Assembly: GCA_002308635.1 (NCBI GenBank) | Contig: DBWG01000133.1 | Span: forward strand, 1-6,076 | Reading direction: 5' to 3' | DNA from: Ruminococcaceae bacterium UBA1244 | GTDB lineage: Bacteria; Bacillota; Clostridia; Oscillospirales; Acutalibacteraceae | Length of the DNA stretch: 6,076 nt | Shown: in pieces, positions 1 to 5,687 of the stretch | Layout: every line of letters starts with the position of its first letter | Position numbering within the stretch: position 1 is the first letter of the stretch | Made by a program: the position numbers and the translations under genes | The notes under the pieces: generated by a model | Told to the model about the DNA's origin: nothing | Databases searched by the model: none | The model's input: only the letters and a program-made list of their open reading frames with translations

Positions 1-138
1 ATGTGCATGCCTGGTGATAACGTTGATATGACTGTTGAACTTATCACTCCTATCGCTATGGAAGAGGGACTCCGTTTCGCTATCCGTGAAGGCGGCAGAA
101 CAGTAGGTTCAGGCGTTGTTGCTAAGATCTTTGAATAA
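1..138 (+). CDS. tuf: Elongation factor Tu, C-terminal end (partial)
   Basis: Reading frame 1 is open from the first base to a TAA at 136-138 and gives the last 45 residues of EF-Tu. This is the GTPase that carries aminoacyl-tRNA to the ribosomal A site in the cytoplasm. The segment holds the highly conserved end of domain III: a MPGDNV stretch, then TVELITPIAMEEGLRFAIRE, then GGRTVGSGVV, and the tail AKIFE. These match the family almost residue for residue. The GTP-binding domain lies upstream of the window, so the copy (tufA or tufB) cannot be told. The ATG at position 1 is an internal methionine, not the start. A strong terminator follows 35 nt after the stop, so this gene ends its transcription unit. 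Confidence 0.97.
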   Translation: MCMPGDNVDMTVELITPIAMEEGLRFAIREGGRTVGSGVVAKIFE

Positions 139-173
139 TTTCGGGTTTCGTTCCGGAAAAAATCAGTAAAATC

Positions 174-209
174 AGAGCGTCCTTTGCTTTTGCAGAGGCG
201 CTCTTTTTT
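174..209 (+). terminator. Intrinsic terminator after tuf
   Basis: The stem pairs AGAGCG (174-179) with CGCTCT (199-204) and CCTTTGC (181-187) with GCAGAGG (192-198). It has one bulged T at 180, one G-U pair and a TTTT loop (188-191). A run of six T (204-209) follows directly. This is a textbook Rho-independent terminator and separates tuf from the rplS unit. Confidence 0.92.
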
Positions 210-389
210 ATAATGAATAGTGAATAATGATGGTCGTGCTTCGCACATTAAAGTGAATTTTTCAGATAACAAAGCCATAAAGCTGAAGGAATATTTTATA
301 TATAAACCTATTGTAAATAAAATGCAAAGCATTACAATTATTCCAAACTCCACACTCACTCCAAGCTCAATGAAAATTTCAAAAAGGTC
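210..389. other. AT-rich intergenic gap with short repeats, no gene seen
   Basis: This stretch lies between the tuf terminator and the rplS promoter. It opens with TGAATA-type repeats (214-230), then a GTGC-TTC-GCAC mini-hairpin (236-246). It also holds the nested inverted repeat ATTGTAA (310-316) / TTACAAT (332-338), with AATGC-AAA-GCATT (321-333) partly inside it. A 65-codon frame beginning at a GTG at 220 crosses the region. It has no ribosome binding site, its start falls in the repeat, and it runs into the promoter, so I do not call it a gene. The start of the gap looks like the degraded intergenic repeats common in Clostridia, but that is an impression only. Confidence 0.5.
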
Positions 390-418
390 TTGCATATCCG
401 GCGGGAGTGTGGTATAAT
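390..418 (+). promoter_or_regulatory. Promoter of rplS (housekeeping sigma type, extended -10)
   Basis: A TTGCAT -35 box (390-395) is separated by 17 bp from a perfect TATAAT -10 box (413-418). TG at 410-411 makes it an extended -10. Transcription should begin near 425. The strength fits a ribosomal protein gene, and the site lies downstream of the tuf terminator, so rplS has its own promoter. Confidence 0.85.
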
Positions 419-424
419 ATGTAA

Positions 425-543
425 GTCTTTGAATACCGCTGCTTGTGGTGGGGTTTGAAGCCCGGCGAGAGCCGTACTTTGAAACGGGCAGTCCTCTGCT
501 TTTTAAAAGCAAGAATGTCTGAAATAACAGGAGGAATATTAAG
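425..543 (+). promoter_or_regulatory. Structured 5' leader of rplS, candidate L19 autoregulatory leader
   Basis: The mRNA between the predicted start near 425 and the rplS ATG is about 118 nt and densely foldable. Visible helices are ACCGC/GTGGT (435-439/445-449), GGGTT/AGCCC (451-455/459-463) and CGGC-GAGA-GCCG with a GNRA loop (463-474). Two more are GCAG-TCCT-CTGC (488-499) and TGCTTT/AAAGCA (497-502/506-511). TCCTC (492-496) is complementary to GAGGA (531-535) in the Shine-Dalgarno region, so one fold could hide the ribosome binding site. L19 leaders that mediate autoregulation are predicted in Firmicutes. Whether this one matches that family is inference, since I could not run a covariance search. 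Confidence 0.6.
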
Positions 544-894
544 ATGGACGCACTCAAAATGATCGTAGCTTCTTCAATGAAAGAGGAAAAGAACATCCCT
601 GAATTCGAGATCGGCGATACCGTAAAGGTAAGCGTAAATATCCGTGAGGGTGAGAGAGAAAGAATCCAGATGTTCGAGGGAACAGTAATTGCCCGCAGAG
701 GAAGCGGAGTTGCTGAGACTTTCACAGTTCGCCGCTTGTCCTATGGCGTAGGTGTAGAAAGAGTTTTCCCTGTACATTCACCTAACGTTGTTGATGTTCA
801 GGTAGTAAGAAAGGGCCGTGTTCGCAGAAGCAAGCTCTATTATCTGCGTGACAGAGTCGGTAAGGCTGCAAAGGTCAAAGAGCAAATCAGATGA
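544..894 (+). CDS. rplS: 50S ribosomal protein L19
   Basis: Encodes 116 residues, the normal length for bL19, a protein of the large subunit near the interface with the small subunit. The sequence is diagnostic: an N-terminal helix, then IPEFEIGDTVKV, REGERERIQMFEGTVIARRG, ETFTVRRLSYGVGVERVFP, HSP, and the basic tail SKLYYLRDRVGKAAKVKE. The start is fixed by AGGAGG at 529-534, nine bases before the ATG. The gene is expressed from its own promoter at 390-418 through a long structured leader, and a terminator follows within 10 nt of the stop, so it is likely mostly monocistronic. In Bacillus rplS directly precedes rbgA (ylqF). Here a signal peptidase array separates the two. Confidence 0.98.
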   Translation: MDALKMIVASSMKEEKNIPEFEIGDTVKVSVNIREGERERIQMFEGTVIARRGSGVAETFTVRRLSYGVGVERVFPVHSPNVVDVQVVRKGRVRRSKLYYLRDRVGKAAKVKEQIR

Positions 895-901
895 TCTGAC
901 G

Positions 902-927
902 AAAAGGGACATTTTTGTCCCTTTTTT
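902..927 (+). terminator. Intrinsic terminator after rplS
   Basis: AAAAGGGAC (902-910) pairs perfectly with GTCCCTTTT (917-925) around an ATTTTT loop, and the T run spans 922-927. It should stop most transcription before the signal peptidase genes. No clear promoter is visible between it and the next start at 982, so those genes depend on read-through or on a promoter I cannot recognise. Confidence 0.93.
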
Positions 928-981
928 GTTATCTGTCAGAATCGCTTTATTTTTGCATTAACGCTACGGGAGTGAGCCAAA

Positions 982-1548
982 ATGAAGTACAAAGACATCA
1001 GAAAAACAAAACGCTACAAAGCTGAAAGAGCAGCCGACGGAAATGTCCTGACAAGAAGCTCGTTTGAACTTTTATATGCGGTAATCATTGTTGTGTTTGT
1101 GTTTGCTGTTGTCTTCGGGACGTTTCTGAGAATCGCTTCATTTGACAAAAAGCTTGATAATTCCACTCAGAGCTACAGCGTTATCAGCCTTGAAGCCGAC
1201 AGTTATAACAAGGGCGATATTGTTACCTACAAGGACTCAGGAAGGATATGTGCCGGTGAGATCGTTGGGGCAGATGGAGATAAAATACTCTTTGGAACAG
1301 ATCCCGCACGTTCCTTTAACCGCATAGAGTATAAAAACAGATTTTTCTATACTTCTGAGGAGCTTGAAAATGAGTTCGGACATTCGCTCGTTCCCGAGGG
1401 ATGTGTGCTGATAAACGGCGATCTCACTCGAAGCGAGAACCAGATCGTCGGTGTGATCGTTTGTGAAGATGACATTACCGGAAGGGCTTCCTATATCGTC
1501 TATCCGTTTTCGCTCTTTGGAAGAACAGCCGATTATCTTAAAAGATGA
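982..1548 (+). CDS. Signal peptidase I family protein lacking the catalytic dyad
   Basis: A 188-residue protein with a basic cytoplasmic N-terminus, one membrane helix (about 30-48) and an extracytoplasmic domain. Homology to the next two genes shows in collinear landmarks. F-x-R-x(4)-D after the helix (FLRIASFD, 48-55) matches FRHVTVD of its neighbour. YNKGDIV (75-81) matches YTPKCGDIV, VLINGD (142-147) matches VFVMGD, and the C-terminal YPFSLFG (174-180) matches YPFDEFG. The key residues are gone. The GGSM serine motif reads KKLD (56-59), with Leu58 at the Ser position. The lysine of LVKRV aligns with Gly92 (CAGEI), and the GDNR...SLDSR box is reduced to GDLTRSENQ. Cleavage activity is therefore unlikely. 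The frame is intact, with GGGAG (968-972) nine bases before the ATG, which argues for a retained non-catalytic role. That role is unknown. Confidence 0.82.
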   Translation: MKYKDIRKTKRYKAERAADGNVLTRSSFELLYAVIIVVFVFAVVFGTFLRIASFDKKLDNSTQSYSVISLEADSYNKGDIVTYKDSGRICAGEIVGADGDKILFGTDPARSFNRIEYKNRFFYTSEELENEFGHSLVPEGCVLINGDLTRSENQIVGVIVCEDDITGRASYIVYPFSLFGRTADYLKR

Positions 1549-1555
1549 CCTCCCG

Positions 1556-1562
1556 AAAGGTG
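1556..1562 (+). promoter_or_regulatory. Ribosome binding site deciding the start of the second signal peptidase gene
   Basis: AAAGGTG lies nine bases before the ATG at 1570, measured from its AAGG core, and six before an in-frame GTG at 1567. Codon and spacing both favour 1570. The alternative adds one residue. Confidence 0.55.
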
Positions 1563-1569
1563 TGTTGTG

Positions 1570-2136
1570 ATGTCATTAAGTAAAAAACAAAATACCGCTC
1601 AGGGACAGGAAGCATACCGCTTTGAAGAGGTTATCTATCAGTGTGCCGGAACTCTTTTTTGGGGAATGGTCGTTTTTTTGATAATGTTTTCTTTGATTTT
1701 CAGGCATGTGACCGTAGACGGCGGCTCAATGAACGATACCCTCCGTGACGGCGACAGGCTCATAGTTTCTGCGGTCGGATATACCCCGAAATGCGGAGAT
1801 ATCGTTGTGATAACTCATGGAGAGGATCTGAATGAGCATCTTGTAAAAAGGGTGATCGCTGTTGAAGGTCAGAGCGTCAGCATAGACTCTGAAACAGGCG
1901 AGGTCGCTGTTGACGGGGTGCTTCTGAAGGAGTATTATATAAAAGGAAAGACCATTGCCGGTAATAATATGGAATTTCCCAGAGTGATAGAGGACGGCTA
2001 TGTGTTTGTGATGGGCGATAACCGTGAACATTCGCTGGACAGCCGCAGCTCTGAGATCGGTCTTATTCCTGTCAAAAATATTGTAGGCAAAGTAATAATG
2101 CGCATCTATCCGTTTGATGAGTTTGGTGTGCTGTAA
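1570..2136 (+). CDS. lepB: Signal peptidase I (second gene of the array)
   Basis: A 188-residue membrane-anchored protease that cuts signal peptides from exported preproteins on the outer face of the membrane. It is close in length to Bacillus SipS. It has a short cytoplasmic tail and one membrane helix (about 28-44). The catalytic Ser53 sits in VDGGSMNDTL, followed by YTPKCGDIVV (71-80). The general-base Lys93 sits in LVKRVIAVEG, and the GDNREHSLDSR box spans 149-159. The C-terminus ends in YPFDEFG. This is the bacterial Ser-Lys type, not the ER Ser-His type. The start is 21 nt after the preceding stop, so it is probably co-transcribed. It resembles the third gene far more than the first, but has a shorter loop between the lysine box and the GDN box. 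Confidence 0.95.
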   Translation: MSLSKKQNTAQGQEAYRFEEVIYQCAGTLFWGMVVFLIMFSLIFRHVTVDGGSMNDTLRDGDRLIVSAVGYTPKCGDIVVITHGEDLNEHLVKRVIAVEGQSVSIDSETGEVAVDGVLLKEYYIKGKTIAGNNMEFPRVIEDGYVFVMGDNREHSLDSRSSEIGLIPVKNIVGKVIMRIYPFDEFGVL

Positions 2137-2153
2137 AGGTCAGGAGAATTGTT

Positions 2154-2816
2154 ATGTCACATGATAATCAGGATATAAACGTTGCTACTCAAAAAAATGA
2201 TAACGATAATGAGCTTAATGCCGCAGAAAGCACAACGGTCATTCAATGGGTCTATGACTGGCTCGGTACTATGATCTTTGCGGTCATTATCGTTCTGATC
2301 ATAATGGCGGTCTTTCTCCGTCAGGTCACAGTAAACGGCCCTTCAATGAATGATACTCTTGCTGACAGTGACAGGCTTCTTGTCGAAAGCTTTATGTATA
2401 CTCCCAAACAGGGAGATATTGTGGTGGTAGTCCATGGTATAAAGGATAAGCCTGATGAGGCGATAATCAAGAGAGTCATCGCAACAGAGGGTCAGCATAT
2501 TGAGATACGCTATGATGAAGAAAATGAAGAGGGCTTTGTCTTTGTAGACGGAAAAGAGCTTACTGAGAGCTATATCAAGGAATCTACCGACCTCAAGAGA
2601 TACAACTATGTTTCTCAGAAAATGATAGACGGACGCAAATATCTTGTGCTGTCGGAGACTATCGCTGAGGGCAGGGTCTTTGTAATGGGCGATAACCGTA
2701 CAAATTCCCTCGACAGCCGAAACCACGAAAGCGTTGGTCAGGTGCCTGTCGAAAACCTTGTCGGAAAGGCTGTTTTCAGAATATATCCCCTTAATAAGTT
2801 CGGTCCGATAGAATAA
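2154..2816 (+). CDS. lepB: Signal peptidase I (third gene of the array)
   Basis: A 220-residue signal peptidase I with an intact dyad: Ser64 in VNGPSMNDTL and Lys106 in IIKRVIATEG. The family box GDNRTNSLDSR spans 179-189, and the C-terminus has YPLNKFG. It differs from its neighbour by a longer cytoplasmic tail rich in Asn, Asp and Gln (about 1-28) before the membrane helix (about 38-55). It also has a longer beta insertion (about 117-172) between the lysine and GDN boxes, which may alter substrate choice (inference). AGGAG at 2142-2146 lies seven bases before the ATG, and the gap to the previous stop is 17 nt. The shared MNDTL, YTPK-x-GDIV and FVMGDNR strings indicate duplication within this lineage. 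Confidence 0.95.
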   Translation: MSHDNQDINVATQKNDNDNELNAAESTTVIQWVYDWLGTMIFAVIIVLIIMAVFLRQVTVNGPSMNDTLADSDRLLVESFMYTPKQGDIVVVVHGIKDKPDEAIIKRVIATEGQHIEIRYDEENEEGFVFVDGKELTESYIKESTDLKRYNYVSQKMIDGRKYLVLSETIAEGRVFVMGDNRTNSLDSRNHESVGQVPVENLVGKAVFRIYPLNKFGPIE

Positions 2817-2831
2817 CAAAATAATTTTCGG

Positions 2832-2859
2832 CGCACAAAGTCATTTTTGATTTTGTGCG
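2832..2859 (+). terminator. Hairpin between the signal peptidase array and rbgA, possible weak terminator
   Basis: CGCACAAA (2832-2839) pairs with TTTGTGCG (2852-2859). The helix extends inward by a G-U, a T-A and a C-G pair around an ATTTTT loop. The following TTGTTTGT tract is broken by G, so termination would be partial at best. It could instead be a processing or mRNA-stability hairpin. Confidence 0.5.
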
Positions 2860-2869
2860 TTGTTTGTAT

Positions 2870-2874
2870 GGAGG
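2870..2874 (+). promoter_or_regulatory. Ribosome binding site deciding the rbgA start
   Basis: GGAGG lies four bases before the ATG at 2879. An in-frame GTG at 2855 would add eight residues, but it lies inside the hairpin stem and lacks a ribosome binding site. The ATG start also gives the short N-terminus typical before the WFPGHM motif. Confidence 0.75.
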
Positions 2875-2878
2875 AAAT

Positions 2879-3766
2879 ATGGAGGAGCTAAAAACGATCC
2901 AGTGGTTCCCGGGTCACATGACAAAGACACGGAGAAAAATAGAATCACAATTAAAGCTTATAGATGCCGTTGCGGTACTGCTTGACGCAAGGATGCCGTA
3001 TTCAAGCTGTAACCCGGATCTCAGGAGCGTCATAAACAACAAGCCCCGTCTTGTGATACTCAACAAATGCGATATGGCTGACCCTGCCGAAACAAAAAAG
3101 TGGATAGCACGTTTCCGTGAACAGGGTATAACAGCCGTTGCGCTTGACTGCAAGACCGGAAAGGGACTGAATAATTTCATTCCCGCAGTAAAGAACGTGC
3201 TTGCCGACAGGATAAGCGCTTGGAACGCCAAGGGCATGACGGGCAGGACTATAAAAGTTATGGTAGTCGGGATACCAAATGTGGGAAAGTCATCGTTCAT
3301 CAACCGCATGTCAAAACAGAACCGTGCAAAGGTGGAGGACAGACCCGGTGTAACGAGAGGAAACCAGTGGTTTACAGTCGGAAAGGGCTTTGACTTGCTT
3401 GATACTCCCGGAGTTTTGTGGCCTAAGTTCGACGACAAGCTTGTCGGCGAAAAGCTTGCATATATAGGTTCGGTGAAGGATGAGATACTCGATACCGAAC
3501 ACCTTGCCGGAAGACTGCTGGAATATCTCAGAGATAATTTTCCGGATTCGATATGCGCACGATATAAGCTGACGAATGAGGAAATTTCCGGCAAACAGGG
3601 ATATGAGATACTGGAGCTTGTGGGAAAAAAGAGAGGTATGCTCATATCCGGCGGAGAGATAAATACGGAAAGAGCGGCTGCGGCTGTGCTTGACGAGTTC
3701 AGGAGCGCAGCGCTTGGAAGAATGACCCTCGACAGAGCGGAGGAATGTGATGAAATCAGAATATGA
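2879..3766 (+). CDS. rbgA: Ribosome biogenesis GTPase RbgA (YlqF)
   Basis: A 295-residue circularly permuted GTPase (282 in Bacillus subtilis) that acts late in assembly of the 50S subunit. The family N-terminus IQWFPGHMTK (7-16) is followed by the DAR-x-P motif (36-40). The GTPase motifs come in permuted order: G4 NKCD (62-65), G1/P-loop GIPNVGKS (131-138), G2 within PGVT (156-159), and G3 DTPG (175-178), just before the VLWP stretch. The C-terminal part is the helical RNA-binding region of the family. The start is chosen by GGAGG at 2870-2874. The stop overlaps the next gene by 17 nt, implying translational coupling. Linkage to rplS upstream and rnhB downstream is the standard Firmicutes arrangement, here with signal peptidase genes inserted. 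Confidence 0.96.
   Translation: MEELKTIQWFPGHMTKTRRKIESQLKLIDAVAVLLDARMPYSSCNPDLRSVINNKPRLVILNKCDMADPAETKKWIARFREQGITAVALDCKTGKGLNNFIPAVKNVLADRISAWNAKGMTGRTIKVMVVGIPNVGKSSFINRMSKQNRAKVEDRPGVTRGNQWFTVGKGFDLLDTPGVLWPKFDDKLVGEKLAYIGSVKDEILDTEHLAGRLLEYLRDNFPDSICARYKLTNEEISGKQGYEILELVGKKRGMLISGGEINTERAAAAVLDEFRSAALGRMTLDRAEECDEIRI
3739..3743 (+). promoter_or_regulatory. Ribosome binding site deciding the rnhB-yraN start
   Basis: GGAGG lies inside the end of rbgA, six bases before the ATG at 3750. The in-frame GTG at 3747 is only three bases away, too close, so 3750 is preferred. Confidence 0.7.
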
Positions 3767-4733
3767 TATGCTCCGATATGAAAAATTCCATATCGGACAG
3801 GGATACGAAACTGTCTGCGGAGTGGACGAAGCCGGAAGAGGACCTCTTGCAGGACCTGTTTGTGCGGCAGCGGTGATATTCCCGCCGGATGTTATCCTTG
3901 AAGAAGTGAACGACTCAAAAAAGCTCACCGAAAAAAAGAGGGAAGAGCTTTTTGATGTAATAAAAGAAAAAGCCCTCGCATACAATATTGCCTGGGCAAG
4001 CGTTGAAGAGATAGAAGAGATGAATATTCTCAATGCCGCCATGCTTGCGATGAAAAGAGCTGTGGAAGGCTTGCCCGTAGAACCGGATTTCGTTATCGTT
4101 GACGGCAACAAAAAGCCGCCGATAGACATTCCCTGTGAAGCTGTGGTAAAGGGCGATTCTCTTTCGCAGTCGATAGCGGCGGCTTCTATTCTTGCAAAGG
4201 TAAGCAGGGACAGGCTGATGCTCGAGCTTGCACCGGAATATCCGGAATACTGCTTTGAAAAACACAAGGGCTACGGTACAAAGCTCCACCGTGAAAAGCT
4301 CCTTGAATATGGTCCCTGTAAAATACACAGACCGTCATTTCTCAAAAAGATATTTGACCCGACACTGAAAAAGCCAAAGACTTCAAAGCGCAAAAAAGGC
4401 GATATGGGCGAGGATATGGCTCTTGAAATGTACCTGAAAAACGGTTATGAGCTTGTTGAAAGAAACTATAATTCACAATACGGCGAGATAGATATAATAT
4501 TAAAAAATGATGAGCTTATCGTTTTTTCTGAGGTCAAGACGAGGGACATTTCTGCTATTGCAAGACCGTCCGACAGCGTTGACAAGAGAAAGCAGAAGAA
4601 AATACTTGCTGCCGCTGAGGTGTTTTTGTCGGAGAACCCGTGTGAGCTTCAGCCGAGATTTGATATTGTCGAGGTCGTACTGAACGGCAGGGAAACAAGC
4701 ATTGAACTGATAGAAAATGCTTTTGGCGAATGA
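3750..4733 (+). CDS. rnhB: RNase HII fused to a YraN/UPF0102 nuclease-like domain
   Basis: A single 327-residue frame with two domains. Residues 1-203 are RNase HII, which nicks the RNA strand at ribonucleotides embedded in DNA and in RNA-DNA hybrids. They carry DEAGRGPLAGP with catalytic Asp26 and Glu27, DSKKL (55-59) and VDGN with Asp118. They also carry KGD with Asp136, SIAAASILAKVSRD (141-154), KGYGT (173-177) and the closing HRPSF. After a Lys-rich linker (about 204-216), residues 217-327 are a complete YraN-like domain. This shows GDMGED (217-222), NYNSQYGEIDII with Asp248, and FSEVKTR with Glu261 and Lys263, the pattern of a restriction-endonuclease-like active site. In most bacteria rnhB and yraN are separate neighbours. 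No stop or frameshift separates them here. The biochemical role of YraN is not settled. The start overlaps rbgA by 17 nt. Confidence 0.94.
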   Translation: MKSEYDMLRYEKFHIGQGYETVCGVDEAGRGPLAGPVCAAAVIFPPDVILEEVNDSKKLTEKKREELFDVIKEKALAYNIAWASVEEIEEMNILNAAMLAMKRAVEGLPVEPDFVIVDGNKKPPIDIPCEAVVKGDSLSQSIAAASILAKVSRDRLMLELAPEYPEYCFEKHKGYGTKLHREKLLEYGPCKIHRPSFLKKIFDPTLKKPKTSKRKKGDMGEDMALEMYLKNGYELVERNYNSQYGEIDIILKNDELIVFSEVKTRDISAIARPSDSVDKRKQKKILAAAEVFLSENPCELQPRFDIVEVVLNGRETSIELIENAFGE

Positions 4734-4740
4734 AGGAAGG
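4732..4740 (+). promoter_or_regulatory. Ribosome binding site deciding the dipeptidase start
   Basis: The purine-rich GAAGGAAGG ends six bases before the ATG at 4747. The in-frame ATG at 4717 lies inside the preceding gene, lacks a good site, and would add ten residues unlike the family N-terminus. Confidence 0.7.
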
Positions 4741-4746
4741 TATTGT

Positions 4747-5670
4747 ATGAAACTGTTTGATCTTCACTGTGACACACTCTATCGTGCATATACGGAAAAC
4801 AGTACCCTGTTCAACGACAGCTTTCACATTTCGTTCAGAAAGGCAAAGGGCATTTCACCGTATATACAGTGTCTTGCTGTATGGATACCCGATGAATACA
4901 GGGGACAGGCGGCTGTTGAACTTTTTAAGGGCTGTGTTTCAAAGCTTCACGAACAGCTTGACGGTACGGATATAAAGATATGCGTTACAAAAGAGGATAT
5001 AAAGTCCGTGAGAGATTCAGGCGGTCAGGCTGTCATCCTCACCGTTGAGGGTGGTGCAGTCCTTGACGGCAAAGCCGAAAATGTTGAAATGCTCAGAAAT
5101 GCGGGAGTCAGGATGATGACCCTCACATGGAACGGCAAAAACGAATTGGGCGACGGCGTCGGCGTTGAAAACGCAGGCGGGCTTTCGGACTTCGGCAGGA
5201 GAGTTATTCCTCTGCTTGAAGAAAACAACATTATAATAGATGTTTCCCATGCAAGCGAGGCACTGTTTTATGATGTTGCAGAGCTTGCCAAAAAACCGTT
5301 TGTGGCTTCACATTCCGACTCAAAATCCGTATGCCCGCACCGCAGGAACCTCACGGATGAGCAGTTCGGCATAATAAGGCAAAATGGCGGTATTGTCGGC
5401 TTGAATTTTTGCAGAGATTTTCTTAATAAACAGGCGACAAATGCAAAAATGTGTGATATAATAAGGAACGCAGAACATTTTCTGTCGCTGGGCGGCGAAA
5501 AGACTATCGCCATTGGCGGAGACTTTGACGGCGCAGATATCCCGTCCGATATGAGCGGGATAGAAACTATGCCGGAGCTTTATGAAATGTTCTTGCACCA
5601 CAATTACAGCGAACAGCTTGTTGAGGATATCTTCTTCAACAACGCTGCGGAATTCTTTGAAAGATTCTAA
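4747..5670 (+). CDS. Membrane dipeptidase family (peptidase M19) zinc hydrolase
   Basis: A 307-residue member of the renal/membrane dipeptidase family, metal-dependent amidohydrolase-fold enzymes that hydrolyse dipeptides, including D-configured C-terminal residues in some members. Metal and active-site landmarks are DLHCDT (His7, Asp9), the bridging Glu101 in TVEGG, DVSH with His168, ASHS with His189, HRRNLTDEQ (198-206), and GGDFDG (257-262). LTWNGKNELGDG (126-137) is also typical. There is no signal peptide or membrane segment, so despite the family name it should be cytoplasmic. It lies 13 nt after the RNase HII-YraN stop and 17 nt before thrC, which suggests an operon. A role in peptide or cell-wall dipeptide turnover is inference, and substrate specificity cannot be read from the sequence. 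Confidence 0.93.
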   Translation: MKLFDLHCDTLYRAYTENSTLFNDSFHISFRKAKGISPYIQCLAVWIPDEYRGQAAVELFKGCVSKLHEQLDGTDIKICVTKEDIKSVRDSGGQAVILTVEGGAVLDGKAENVEMLRNAGVRMMTLTWNGKNELGDGVGVENAGGLSDFGRRVIPLLEENNIIIDVSHASEALFYDVAELAKKPFVASHSDSKSVCPHRRNLTDEQFGIIRQNGGIVGLNFCRDFLNKQATNAKMCDIIRNAEHFLSLGGEKTIAIGGDFDGADIPSDMSGIETMPELYEMFLHHNYSEQLVEDIFFNNAAEFFERF

Positions 5671-5687
5671 AGAAAGAAGGAAATCGT

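Noticed and set aside
220..417. 65-codon + strand frame between tuf and rplS
   Set aside because: It starts at a GTG inside the repeat, has no ribosome binding site, shows no family resemblance, and ends inside the rplS -10 box.
928..981. Possible promoter for the signal peptidase array
   Set aside because: TTGTTA and TTTATT can be picked out, but their spacing is about 14 bp and both boxes are poor. I do not support a call.
1424..1440. CTCG-AAG-CGAG palindrome inside the first signal peptidase gene
   Set aside because: It is a short stem within a coding region with no T tract. It may be chance, although it lies where the family GDN box has degenerated.
2343..2819. 158-codon minus-strand frame opposite the third signal peptidase gene
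   Set aside because: It is a shadow of a gene with complete catalytic motifs, and no ribosome binding site or family resemblance was seen.
2914..3645. 243-codon minus-strand frame opposite rbgA
   Set aside because: It lies wholly within a well-supported GTPase gene and has low-complexity Ser/Pro-rich composition typical of antisense reading.
3311..4267. 318-codon minus-strand frame opposite rbgA and rnhB
   Set aside because: Its Ser- and Ile-rich translation is the shadow of conserved + strand genes with clear motifs. There is no sensible start context, and it crosses two real genes.
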